Assembly (NCBI GenBank): GCA_002423305.1
Contig: DIVI01000056.1
Span: forward strand, 1 to 41,342
Source: Methylococcus sp. UBA6136
Lineage (GTDB): Bacteria; Pseudomonadota; Gammaproteobacteria; Methylococcales; Methylococcaceae
Reading direction: 5' to 3'
DNA: 41,342 bases
Shown: positions 7,457-15,209 of the stretch, piece by piece
Layout: each line of letters opens with the position of its first letter
Position numbering within the stretch: position 1 is the first letter of the stretch
Position numbers and translations under genes: made by a program
Notes under the pieces: model-generated
What the model was told of the DNA's origin: nothing
Database searches by the model: none
The model's input: the letters and a program-made list of their open reading frames with translations, nothing else

Positions 7457-7897
7457 ATGCAGCATATTCTTTTTCGAGTGGGCCCCGAGATTTTTGCCAT
7501 ACCGGCCGACGATATCAATGCCGTGCTGCCGATGCCGACACTGGAGCATCTGGCCAACGCACCGGAGCATTTTGTCGGTCTGCTGAGGTATCAAGATCGG
7601 CTGGTGCCGGTGCTCGATGTCAATGTACTGCAAGGCCAACCGCCCTGTCGGCCCGTCATCAGCACGCGCATTCTGCTGGTCAGTTCCACCGAGGGTGCCT
7701 TGGGTCTGTTGGTCGAGCAGGCGATGGAAATGATGGATCTGCGCAGTCCCCAAATCCTGCCGAATGACCTGCTGGTCAAGGATCGGGACTGGCTGACCCC
7801 GGAAATTTTCGATACCGAGCTTGGGCTGGTCCAGTCCGTCCGCTGGCGGGCCCTGCTGACGTCTGAGTGGTCAGCGCTAGCGGTAGAGGAGAGCTGA
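7457..7897 (+). CDS. cheW: CheW-like coupling protein (WspB-like)
   Basis: A 146-residue single CheW domain: HILFRVGPEIFAIPADDINAVLP, then HFVGLLRYQDRLVPVLDVN, then ILLVSSTEGALGLLVEQAMEM. CheW proteins link chemoreceptors to CheA under the inner membrane. It lies 12 bases after the kinase gene and 7 bases before CheR. By position it corresponds to WspB, one of the two CheW-like proteins of the Wsp cluster. The short loops and the C-terminal tail ALAVEES are unremarkable. Confidence 0.9.
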   Translation: MQHILFRVGPEIFAIPADDINAVLPMPTLEHLANAPEHFVGLLRYQDRLVPVLDVNVLQGQPPCRPVISTRILLVSSTEGALGLLVEQAMEMMDLRSPQILPNDLLVKDRDWLTPEIFDTELGLVQSVRWRALLTSEWSALAVEES

Positions 7898-7904
7898 ATC
7901 TCAG

Positions 7905-9206
7905 ATGAGTTTTCAGTCCGAACTCGCCGAATGGATGGCATCCCGCTACGGGCTGGACCTCGCTGTTTTTGGCCAGGGGGCGGTTGACGAGGCTCTGGGC
8001 GTTCGTTGCCGGGCCATCGGCGTGTCGGGAGTCGACGCTTACGTGCCCCGCTGGCGTGAGGAGGCAGATGAACGTGAGGCCTTTCTCGACGGGCTTCTGG
8101 TCGGTGAAACCTGGTTCTTCAGAGAGTGGCCCGCTTTTCAGGCGCTGAGTGATTGGCTGGCCACCCAGCCCCGGCGGTTTGGCCCGCAGAGTCCGCTGCG
8201 TGTCCTGGCCCTGCCCTGTGCGACGGGAGAGGAGGCATGGTCGATTGCCGCCATTGTTCAGGAGGGTGGGCTGGATGCGGCCAGCGTCGTGATCGATGCG
8301 ATGGATATCAATCACTCCGCGCTGGAGTTTGCCGAACGGGGACGCTACCCTCAGCGACGGCTGCGAAGCCAGCCACTGTCGCGATGGACTCACGTACTAC
8401 GGGCCCAAGAAGGTGAGTGGATGGAGGTGGACGGCAGCCTGCGCGGCATGGTGCGCTTCATTGAGGCGAATGCCATGGATCGCTCATTTCTTTTGAAGCG
8501 AGACCCTTATCACGTCATATTCTGTCGTAACATGTTGATATACATGGGTGGTGAAGCCCGCTCGCAGGTGTGCAAGACGCTCGCAGCCTGTCTGGATCAG
8601 GATGGTTTGCTCTTTCTCGGACATGCCGAGCAGTTGCCATCCGGGCTTGGCCTGGTGAGAACCGGCGCCGATGGCGCTTTTGCCTGGCGCCCCCAACAAG
8701 AATTGCAAACGCCAAAGCCAGCGGGACCTGTTTCGCGACCATTGCCCAGGCACAGTGCCGGCTCTGGGCCGGCCGGCTGCATGTCACGGCCGGTCCCGAA
8801 TTCGCGTCCGGCCGTGACCGCGGCCGCCCCTCAGACGCTGTTACGATCCGGTCCGCTCGCGGAGCCGAGTCCGCCGGTCCGCGTGATCCCACCCGCTGTC
8901 GATCTGGAAGCCGTTCGTCAGCTGGCTGACCAGGGCCGCTATCTGGAAGCCTTCAAACGTTTGGACTCCCCTGATGCCCGCGCCTCGCTTGACCCTGAGG
9001 TCCACAGTCTGGCGGGGGTCCTGTTGGGCGCGCTGGATCGCAAGGCCGAGGCCATGAGCCGTTTGCGGCGAGCCTTGTATCTCGCGCCCGGTCATGCCGA
9101 GAGTTTGGCCCACCTGGCGTTGCTGATCGAGGAGAGCGGCGATGCGGCGGGGGCGGGGCGCCTGCGTGCGCGGCTGGCTGATCCAGCCGGGGCAGCTGGG
9201 CCATGA
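7905..9206 (+). CDS. cheR: CheR-type receptor methyltransferase with C-terminal TPRs (WspC-like)
   Basis: A 433-residue protein. The methyltransferase part (about residues 1-270) shows GETWFFREW (68-75), the SAM-binding LPCATGEEAWSIA (103-115), MDINHSALEFAERGRY and the YHVIFCRNMLIYM motif. A Pro/Ala-rich linker leads to a TPR-like region (about 330-430: GRYLEAFKRLD, GALDRKAEAMSRLRRALYLAPGHAESLAHLALL). CheR with TPRs is the WspC layout. It would methylate glutamates on a chemoreceptor, so a receptor must exist elsewhere, because none is in this operon. Its TGA overlaps the next ATG (ATGA). Confidence 0.93.
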   Translation: MSFQSELAEWMASRYGLDLAVFGQGAVDEALGVRCRAIGVSGVDAYVPRWREEADEREAFLDGLLVGETWFFREWPAFQALSDWLATQPRRFGPQSPLRVLALPCATGEEAWSIAAIVQEGGLDAASVVIDAMDINHSALEFAERGRYPQRRLRSQPLSRWTHVLRAQEGEWMEVDGSLRGMVRFIEANAMDRSFLLKRDPYHVIFCRNMLIYMGGEARSQVCKTLAACLDQDGLLFLGHAEQLPSGLGLVRTGADGAFAWRPQQELQTPKPAGPVSRPLPRHSAGSGPAGCMSRPVPNSRPAVTAAAPQTLLRSGPLAEPSPPVRVIPPAVDLEAVRQLADQGRYLEAFKRLDSPDARASLDPEVHSLAGVLLGALDRKAEAMSRLRRALYLAPGHAESLAHLALLIEESGDAAGAGRLRARLADPAGAAGP

Positions 9207-9880
9207 GTGCCGTTCCTCAACTGCAGAAGGACGTACCCTGCTGGAAGACGATTGGCATATTGGCCGATCGCAGCTGCGAACAATTGCAGCAGCACGTTCA
9301 CTGCCGCAATTGCCCGACCTATCGGCTGGCCGGCCGTCAGTTACTGGATCGGCCGATGCCGGCCGAATATCGGACCGAACTCACCCACCGGCTGGCCGGC
9401 AAGCCGCCCGAACGTCAGGCTGATTATCAACGCCTGCTGGTCTTTCGCGTAGCCAGCGTCTGGTTGGCGATGCCGTCTGCCTGTTTCGAGCAGTCGCTGT
9501 CCCCGGCTTCCATCGTCCGCGTTCCCGCTCGCAGCAATCGGCATTTTCTGGGGCTGGTCAACACTCATGGCGAGCTGCAATTGTGCTTCACGCTGGAGCA
9601 TTTCATTGGCCCGGATCCCGACGAGGTGGCGGTGGTCGAGTCCACCCGTGCCTTTCCCCGACTGTTGGTCGTTCGCCTGCAGGGGCAGCGCTGGGTGTTT
9701 CCCGCCGACGAGGTCCTTGGGACGATAGAGTATCCCCTGTCCGGCTTGCAAAAACTGCCGGCGAATGTCGACAAGTCCAGCCAACGGCTGGTGTCGGCCC
9801 TGTTTGACCTCGATGCCTTGCGCATCAAGCTGATCGATGAAGAACGCCTGGCTGTTCTTTTCCAGGAGGCTTTGTCATGA
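9203..9880 (+). CDS. cheW: Second CheW-like coupling protein with N-terminal extension (WspD-like)
   Basis: A 225-residue protein. The N-terminal ~70 residues carry a cysteine group (CWKTIGILADRSCEQLQQHVHCRNC) ahead of the CheW domain (VFRVASVWLAMPSACFEQ, RSNRHFLGLVNTHGELQLCF, LLVVRLQGQRWVFPADEV). The extended two-CheW arrangement matches WspD. The CxxC and the two further cysteines in the extension are conserved-looking and could bind a metal, but I cannot show this. ATGA overlaps couple it to CheR upstream and CheA downstream. Confidence 0.9.
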   Translation: MSAVPQLQKDVPCWKTIGILADRSCEQLQQHVHCRNCPTYRLAGRQLLDRPMPAEYRTELTHRLAGKPPERQADYQRLLVFRVASVWLAMPSACFEQSLSPASIVRVPARSNRHFLGLVNTHGELQLCFTLEHFIGPDPDEVAVVESTRAFPRLLVVRLQGQRWVFPADEVLGTIEYPLSGLQKLPANVDKSSQRLVSALFDLDALRIKLIDEERLAVLFQEALS

Positions 9881-12255
9881 GTGCCCCTGATGCATTCCTG
9901 ATGGAGTTGTTCCGTGAGGAAATGGGCGCTCACAGCGCGGTACTGACTGATGGATTATTGACTCTGGAGCGGGACGGCGGCTCGCGTGAACGCATCGAGC
10001 CACTGATGCGCGCGGCCCATTCGATCAAGGGCGCGGCCAGGGTAGTCGATCTGTTGCCGGCGGTTCACATCGCCCATGAGATGGAGGATGTGCTGGTCGC
10101 GGCGGGGGAAGGGCGCGTCAAGCTCGATGCCGCCATGGTGGATATCCTGCTCGCCGCATTGGACTGGATGGTGGGCATGAGTGCTGTCGCCGATGAGGCG
10201 CTGGCCGACTGGATGGAGCAGCATGCCGCAGAGGCGGAGGAGTGGGTCGCAAGGGTGGGCGTCTGTCTAGGCAAGACGCCGCAAAATCCTGTCGCCGAAC
10301 CCGGGTCGGAAGAGAAGCCCGAACTGGTTTCGGCCCCCTTGCCCGCGGATGCCGATCCAGTGCTGGCCTCCACGCCGGTCGCTGCGTCGGTTTCTGTGGC
10401 TGACCCGGTCGTTGAGGCGTCCCCAGATCCTGCGCCTTCAGTCCCTTCCGCGGATGAATCCTCCGCCCCAGCCGCCAAGCCGGCGCAAGCCTCGGCTAAG
10501 AAAGCTTCACCGCCGGCCAATGAACCGGCTGAGTCCACCGATGCGCCCGTCCGCATCACCGCCGAGACGCTCAGCCAGATGCTGGCCTTTGCGGCCGATA
10601 TGCTGCTGGAAGCCCGGCGGATCGAGGGGCTGGCGCGCGATCTGCAATCACTGAAACGCCTGCAGCGGCGGTTGCTGGCCACCGTTCAGTCCTGTGGCGG
10701 CGACCCTGAATCCAGTCAGGCCCAAGTGCGCGAAGGTCTGGCCGAGTTGGGGTCAGCGGTGGATCATCACGATGGCCAGTTGGCGGATGTCGCCAGTCGC
10801 ACCAATTTCCTCTCAGAACGCCTGCACAATCTGGCCCTGCGCGGTCGCATGCGGCCTTTCTCCGATGGTGTCCAGGGCTTTCCCCGGCTGGTGCGCGATG
10901 TCGCCCGCCAGTTGGGCAAGCAGGTCGATTTTGAAATCCTCGGTCAGAGCACGCTGGTCGATCGGGATATTCTTAGCCGGCTGGATGCCCCGCTGAATCA
11001 CCTGTTGCGCAATGCACTTGACCACGGGCTGGAAACGCCCGAGGCGCGTCTTGCCCATGGCAAGCCGGCTACGGGCAAGTTGCGCCTGGAAGCCCGGCAT
11101 CGCAGCGGGCGCCTGCTGGTGTCGATCAGTGACGATGGCCATGGCATCGATGCAGACAGCCTGCGTGCGAAAATCATCAACAAGGGCCTGATCACGGCCG
11201 AGATGGCTGAGCGCCTCACGACCTCTGAGCTGTATGACTTTTTGTTTTTGCCGGGGCTGAGTACGCGCGATACGGTCAGCGAGATCTCCGGGCGCGGTGT
11301 GGGGCTGGATGTGGTGCAAACCATGGTTCATGCCTGCGGCGGCTCGTTGCAGGTGAGCTCCGAGCGCGGCGCCGGCACCCGCTTCGAATTGCAGTTGCCG
11401 GTTACCCGCTCGGTAATCCGGACACTGCGGGTCGAGGTGGCCGGCCAGGGCTATGCTCTGCCGTTGGCCCGCATTGATCGGGCCGAGCGGCGCGATGCTA
11501 CCCAGCTGGAGTCGCTCAACGGAAACTATTACTTTGCGACCGAGCAGGGCAATGTCGCGTTGATATCGGCAAGACGTCTTCTGGGTATTGAGGATGCCCC
11601 CATGCCGGCCGCCCAGTTGTCGCTGGTGCTGATCAGCTCCGAAGGACGCCAGTACGCGCTGGAAGTGGATGCCCTGCATGGCGAATGCGATCTGGTCGTG
11701 AGGCCGCTGGATCGCCGTCTCGGCAAGGTGCCCAACCTCAGTTCGGTGGCCCTCGATGAGCACGGTCAGCCGGTCATGATCATGGATGTCGATGATCTCG
11801 TGCGTTCGTCCGACCGCCTGTCCGGTCAGTCGCAACCGACCCGTCGCCGGCCGGTGCATGCGGTCAAGCGTCGCACCCGGCGCATATTGGTCGTGGACGA
11901 CTCCATCACCGTGCGGGAGGTCGAACGCAAGCTGTTGGAGAACGGCGGTTATGACGTGGATGTGGCGGTGGACGGCATGGACGGCTGGAATCAGCTCACC
12001 CTGAATGCGTATGACCTGGTAGTGACTGATGTGGATATGCCGCGTATGAACGGCATCGAACTGGTGACGCGCATCAAGGCTGATCCCAAGCTAAGTGGGC
12101 TGCCGGTGATCATCGTGTCCTATAAGGACCGCGAGGAAGATCGTTTGCGCGGCATGCAGGCCGGTGCTGATTATTACCTGACGAAAAGCAGTTTCCACGA
12201 CAGGGGTCTTATCCAGGCGGTTCGTGACCTCATCGGCGGCGCCGACGACGTATGA
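9877..12255 (+). CDS. cheA: Hybrid chemotaxis histidine kinase CheA-REC (WspE-like)
   Basis: A 792-residue hybrid kinase. An N-terminal Hpt domain has phospho-acceptor His48 in MRAAHSIKGAARVV. An Ala/Pro-rich linker spans about 135-225, followed by the dimerisation helices. The HATPase domain shows LNHLLRNALDHGLETPE, ISDDGHGID and GRGVGLDVVQTMVHACGG. A CheW-like P5 domain follows (SVIRTLRVEVAGQGYALPLARI), then a C-terminal receiver with VVDDS and acceptor Asp718 in TDVDMPRMNG. This matches WspE. It should phosphorylate its own receiver and the receiver-PP2C protein encoded downstream. Its start overlaps the CheW stop and its stop overlaps the CheB start, each by ATGA. Confidence 0.95.
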   Translation: MSAPDAFLMELFREEMGAHSAVLTDGLLTLERDGGSRERIEPLMRAAHSIKGAARVVDLLPAVHIAHEMEDVLVAAGEGRVKLDAAMVDILLAALDWMVGMSAVADEALADWMEQHAAEAEEWVARVGVCLGKTPQNPVAEPGSEEKPELVSAPLPADADPVLASTPVAASVSVADPVVEASPDPAPSVPSADESSAPAAKPAQASAKKASPPANEPAESTDAPVRITAETLSQMLAFAADMLLEARRIEGLARDLQSLKRLQRRLLATVQSCGGDPESSQAQVREGLAELGSAVDHHDGQLADVASRTNFLSERLHNLALRGRMRPFSDGVQGFPRLVRDVARQLGKQVDFEILGQSTLVDRDILSRLDAPLNHLLRNALDHGLETPEARLAHGKPATGKLRLEARHRSGRLLVSISDDGHGIDADSLRAKIINKGLITAEMAERLTTSELYDFLFLPGLSTRDTVSEISGRGVGLDVVQTMVHACGGSLQVSSERGAGTRFELQLPVTRSVIRTLRVEVAGQGYALPLARIDRAERRDATQLESLNGNYYFATEQGNVALISARRLLGIEDAPMPAAQLSLVLISSEGRQYALEVDALHGECDLVVRPLDRRLGKVPNLSSVALDEHGQPVMIMDVDDLVRSSDRLSGQSQPTRRRPVHAVKRRTRRILVVDDSITVREVERKLLENGGYDVDVAVDGMDGWNQLTLNAYDLVVTDVDMPRMNGIELVTRIKADPKLSGLPVIIVSYKDREEDRLRGMQAGADYYLTKSSFHDRGLIQAVRDLIGGADDV

Positions 12256-13295
12256 AGGTCGCGATTGCCCATCAGGACCGTGCCACGGTCGAAAGACTGT
12301 CTCGATGGGTGAGAGAGCAGCCGGATATCACGCTGATCTGGACCGCTCATAACGCTGCCGACGTACTTTCGAAATGCGCGGGCCACCCGGTGAATCTGTT
12401 GCTGATGGGGCTCGATCTGCCGGGAATGCCCGCCGGCACGCTGACGGGCCGGCTGATGGCGGAATCGCCGTGCAGCATTCTGTTGCTGAATCAAGGCTGC
12501 CAGCCCTGTTTCAATCATGTCTTCGATGCGCTGGGCCAAGGTGCGGCGGATGCCGCCATTCTTCCCGTCCCGGCCCACTGGGACCAGCCTGAAAGCTGGG
12601 ACGATCTTCTCAATCGACTGAATACGCTGAGGACGTTGACCGGGCATCGTCCGCGGCCATCGGGACCATCGGATAAAGCCGTGGCAGAGCGTGCGATTCC
12701 GCGTGAGTTGCCGTCGGTGGTAGCCATCGGTTCGTCGACGGGAGGCCCCAAGGCCCTGGCCACCGTGCTGTCCCGGCTACCGGCGGACTTTCCGGCCACG
12801 GTGGTGATCGTTCAGCATCTGGATTTCCACTTCATCGAAGGACTTGCGGAATGGCTCGATCAGTCCACCCCATTGCCGGTGGCGGCATTGACGCGGGAAA
12901 CGGTGTTGCAGCCGGGCAAGATCTGGCTGGCGGGTCGGCCCGAGCATGTCATCGTCAATCAGGCCCGCAGCCTGGGTTGGACCCAGGAGTGGCCGGAGTT
13001 GATCAGCCGCCCCTCGATTGATGTCTTGTTCAAAAGTCTGGCGCAACACCCGTCCATTCGCGGCTGTGGCGTATTGCTGACCGGCATGGGTCGCGATGGC
13101 GCGGCCGGATTGCTGGCGCTGCGCAAGTCCGGTTTTCACACGATTGCCCAGGACCAGGCGAGCTGCGTGGTCTATGGCATGCCCAAGGCCGCCGCCGAAC
13201 TGGGGGCTGCCGCTGCCGTGCTGCCGCTGGCGGATATCGGTGATGCGATCGTCGAGCACATTGCACGGCTGCATCAAGCCGAACCTGTTTCCTAA
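12252..13295 (+). CDS. cheB: CheB-type receptor methylesterase with degenerate receiver (WspF-like)
   Basis: A 347-residue protein. The C-terminal methylesterase is intact: Ser162 in IGSSTGGPKAL, His189 in VQHLDFHF and Asp282 in TGMGRDGAAG. The N-terminal receiver fold is recognisable, but the acceptor site reads NLLLMGLDLPGM. The aspartate expected four residues before the conserved Pro57 is Gly53. The N-terminal acidic pair is also altered (AIAHQDR in place of a D-D or N-D pair). Phosphorylation by CheA in the normal way therefore looks impossible. Activity would be constitutive, or controlled by binding or localisation. Asp55 is nearby but out of register. Confidence 0.92.
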   Translation: MKVAIAHQDRATVERLSRWVREQPDITLIWTAHNAADVLSKCAGHPVNLLLMGLDLPGMPAGTLTGRLMAESPCSILLLNQGCQPCFNHVFDALGQGAADAAILPVPAHWDQPESWDDLLNRLNTLRTLTGHRPRPSGPSDKAVAERAIPRELPSVVAIGSSTGGPKALATVLSRLPADFPATVVIVQHLDFHFIEGLAEWLDQSTPLPVAALTRETVLQPGKIWLAGRPEHVIVNQARSLGWTQEWPELISRPSIDVLFKSLAQHPSIRGCGVLLTGMGRDGAAGLLALRKSGFHTIAQDQASCVVYGMPKAAAELGAAAAVLPLADIGDAIVEHIARLHQAEPVS

Positions 13296-13323
13296 AACCT
13301 CACCACGCCAACCGAGGCGCAAC

Positions 13324-14517
13324 ATGACCCTATCTGTCCTTCCGATCTCAACCAACCCGCTGACCGAACACAAGATTGTCGTGCTGCTGATCGACGACCA
13401 GCGCATCATCGGCGAAGCCGTCAAGCGCATGCTGCAGACCGAAACCGATATCGAATATCACTACACCTGCAACCCGGCTGAAGCCCTGGATCTGGCCGGC
13501 CAGCTCAAGCCGACGGTGATTTTGCAGGATCTGGTGATGCCGGAGATCGACGGCATCACGCTGGTCAAGTCGTTCCGGGCGCATGAGGCGACTGTTTCGG
13601 TGCCCATGATCGTCCTGTCCAGCAAGGAGGAGCCGACCACCAAAGCCGAGGCCTTTGCGGCCGGGGCCAATGATTATCTGGTTAAGTTGCCGGATCCCGT
13701 AGAGCTGATTGCCCGCATCCGTTACCACTCCAGCGCCTACATTGCCTTGCTTCAGCGTAATCAGGCGTTTGCAGCGTTGGAAGAGAGTCAAAAGGCCCTG
13801 GCGGCGGAACTGACCGAAGCCGCTGACTATGTGCGCTCCCTGCTGCCCGCCCCGATCCAGCAATCAGGCATGCAGACCGCGTGGGTGTTCATTCCCTGCA
13901 GTTCGCTCGGAGGCGATGCCTTCGGTTATTTCGACATTGATGACGATCACATCGCCATCTTCCTGCTCGATGTCTGCAACCACGGGGTTGGGTCGGCCTT
14001 GCTCTCGGTCAGTGCCATGAATGCCTTGATGGGCAAGACGCTGGTCGATGTCGACTTCCGCCAGCCGATCGAGGTGATGACGGCGTTGAACCAGGTGTTT
14101 CTGATGGAGAAGCACAATAACCTTTACTTCACTATCTGGTATGGCGTAATGCAGAAAAGCACGCGCACTCTGCGTTACTCCAGTGGCGGTCATCCCCCGG
14201 CAGTCATGTTCGCGGGCGCTGAAACCGAGCTTCTTCGTTGCCGGGCGATGCCGATTGGGACCTTGGAGAGTATGGAGTTTGAGGAGGGGCAGACCCAGGT
14301 ACCGGTGGGCGCCACGCTTTATGTCTTCAGCGATGGGATCTACGAGATTCGCACGGCCGATGGTGTCGAGCTGGAGTTGAACGAGTTCGTCGAAATTCTT
14401 CAGCGGCCGGAGCGCGAGACCGGGCGCAAGGTGGATGAAGTATTGGCGACCATGCGCGAACTGCAGGGGCATCCACATTTCGATGACGATGTTTCATTGC
14501 TGGAATTGCGGCTGTAG
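13324..14517 (+). CDS. WspR-like receiver fused to SpoIIE/PP2C serine phosphatase
   Basis: A 397-residue response regulator. The receiver (about 17-135) is strikingly WspR-like: VVLLIDDQRIIGEAVKRML, TVILQDLVMPEIDGITL with acceptor Asp69, VLSSKEEPTTKAEAFAAGA and NDYLVKLPDPVELIARIRYH. A short coiled segment (about 140-165) leads to a PP2C/SpoIIE domain instead of GGDEF. Metal-site stretches are present: SLGGDAFGYF, LLDVCNHGVGSALLS, YVFSDGIYE and HFDDDVSLLEL. It should dephosphorylate a STAS protein when CheA phosphorylates Asp69. The start at 13324 follows GAGGCGCAAC. The longer frame from 13096 overlaps CheB and lacks a ribosome site, so I rejected it. Confidence 0.94.
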   Translation: MTLSVLPISTNPLTEHKIVVLLIDDQRIIGEAVKRMLQTETDIEYHYTCNPAEALDLAGQLKPTVILQDLVMPEIDGITLVKSFRAHEATVSVPMIVLSSKEEPTTKAEAFAAGANDYLVKLPDPVELIARIRYHSSAYIALLQRNQAFAALEESQKALAAELTEAADYVRSLLPAPIQQSGMQTAWVFIPCSSLGGDAFGYFDIDDDHIAIFLLDVCNHGVGSALLSVSAMNALMGKTLVDVDFRQPIEVMTALNQVFLMEKHNNLYFTIWYGVMQKSTRTLRYSSGGHPPAVMFAGAETELLRCRAMPIGTLESMEFEEGQTQVPVGATLYVFSDGIYEIRTADGVELELNEFVEILQRPERETGRKVDEVLATMRELQGHPHFDDDVSLLELRL

Positions 14518-14556
14518 CCGTATCTTTTGAACCCCCGAATTTTTTTATTCATGGCG

Positions 14557-14590
14557 CAAAAAAACAGGCGCTTTTGAGGGCGCCTGCAAG
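14557..14590 (-). terminator. Rho-independent terminator, minus strand
   Basis: CAGGCGC (14565-14571) pairs with GCGCCTG (14580-14586) across an 8-base loop. Read on the minus strand the stem is followed by seven Ts (14558-14564). It would end transcription of the membrane-protein gene at 14740-15075. On the plus strand no T-run follows, so it does not obviously terminate the Wsp-like operon. Confidence 0.65.
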
Positions 14591-14678
14591 TCAAGGTAAA
14601 CCAATAAGACAAACTTAGCTGATGACTATAATACCGGGTATTGTGAAATTTTGAATGCGGTATTTTGTCGCAGGCCAC

Positions 14679-14717
14679 CTACGTTAAATAACCCAGGATA
14701 TGGGTTATTTAACGTAG
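14679..14717. repeat. Perfect 17-bp inverted repeat with 5-base loop
   Basis: CTACGTTAAATAACCCA (14679-14695) is the exact reverse complement of TGGGTTATTTAACGTAG (14701-14717), separated by GGATA. It lies between the stop of the small membrane protein gene (14740) and the minus-strand terminator (14557-14590). No long T-run follows on either strand. It may be an mRNA 3'-end stabilising hairpin, an operator or a mobile-element relic. Confidence 0.8.
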
Positions 14718-14739
14718 TACAAAAATAAAATGGTTTGCA

Positions 14740-15075
14740 CTACCTGACGAAGGCAAAATAGGCAAGTAGCCCATAACAGGTGACGGCCAGACTGGCATGT
14801 GCTATCACCAAGCCCCGGATGCACTGGCCTTTGGCGCGTCTGATCGCCATCAATATGCCAAGGCCAATAATAGCCACGGCCAGCCCGATATTGATATACA
14901 GGCGTTCGTCACCCTCGGCGGCTGCCCATATCACCAGGCCGGAGCCCAGTAAAGCAAGCCCCGCATGGGTTCTTGCATACATGGGGTCTTGATGGCCGCC
15001 CCTGAAAACCCCGATAGCTAAACCAAGCCCCATCAGGGCTACAACGGTAAATACCGCCAAAGCGAATATCAGCAT
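14740..15075 (-). CDS. Small inner-membrane protein, possibly oxygen-regulated
   Basis: A 111-residue, very hydrophobic protein with about four membrane segments: residues 3-23 (IFALAVFTVVALMGLGLAIG), about 40-52, about 60-80 (INIGLAVAIIGLGILMAI) and about 92-110. I do not recognise the family. The ATG at 15075 is preceded by a strong AAGGAGT ribosome site. A perfect FNR-type site lies about 105-118 bases upstream, so expression probably rises under low oxygen. It follows the end of the metal operon but has its own promoter. The loops contain His-Gln-Asp and Arg-Thr-His motifs but no obvious cofactor site. Confidence 0.8.
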   Translation of the reverse strand: MLIFALAVFTVVALMGLGLAIGVFRGGHQDPMYARTHAGLALLGSGLVIWAAAEGDERLYINIGLAVAIIGLGILMAIRRAKGQCIRGLVIAHASLAVTCYGLLAYFAFVR

Positions 15076-15179
15076 GAATGACTCCTTATTTTTCTGGGTT
15101 AAGAGATTTTTATTTTAGGGGCCGTGTTAAAGCACTGGCAAGTTAAATGGGCTGAATTTAAAAACTAACTTCTGATTAT

Positions 15180-15193
15180 TTGATGTAGATCAA
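15180..15193 (-). promoter_or_regulatory. FNR/Anr-type operator
   Basis: TTGATGTAGATCAA is a perfect match to the FNR/Anr consensus TTGAT-N4-ATCAA. It lies in the 134-base gap between the binding-protein gene (ends 15210) and the membrane-protein gene (starts 15075). If the site is centred at -41.5 of a class II promoter, TTAAAT/TAAATT falls at the -10 position on the minus strand, a 4-of-6 match. This would activate the 111-residue membrane protein under oxygen limitation. Confidence 0.7.
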
Positions 15194-15209
15194 ATATCGC
15201 CGGTTTTAA

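Noticed and set aside
6785..7753. 322-residue open frame on the minus strand
   Set aside because: Crosses the MITE-like element and is antisense to the RsbW-like and CheW genes.
10813..11859. 348-residue open frame on the minus strand
   Set aside because: Antisense to the CheA kinase core; composition is His/Gln/Arg-rich, typical of a shadow frame.
13096..13323. N-terminal extension of the receiver-PP2C protein
   Set aside because: Lies in a second frame of cheB. The ATG at 13324 has a ribosome site and gives a standard receiver start.
14518..14739. Possible terminator for the Wsp-like operon
   Set aside because: The hairpin's T-run is on the minus strand; no plus-strand hairpin with T-run follows the stop at 14517.
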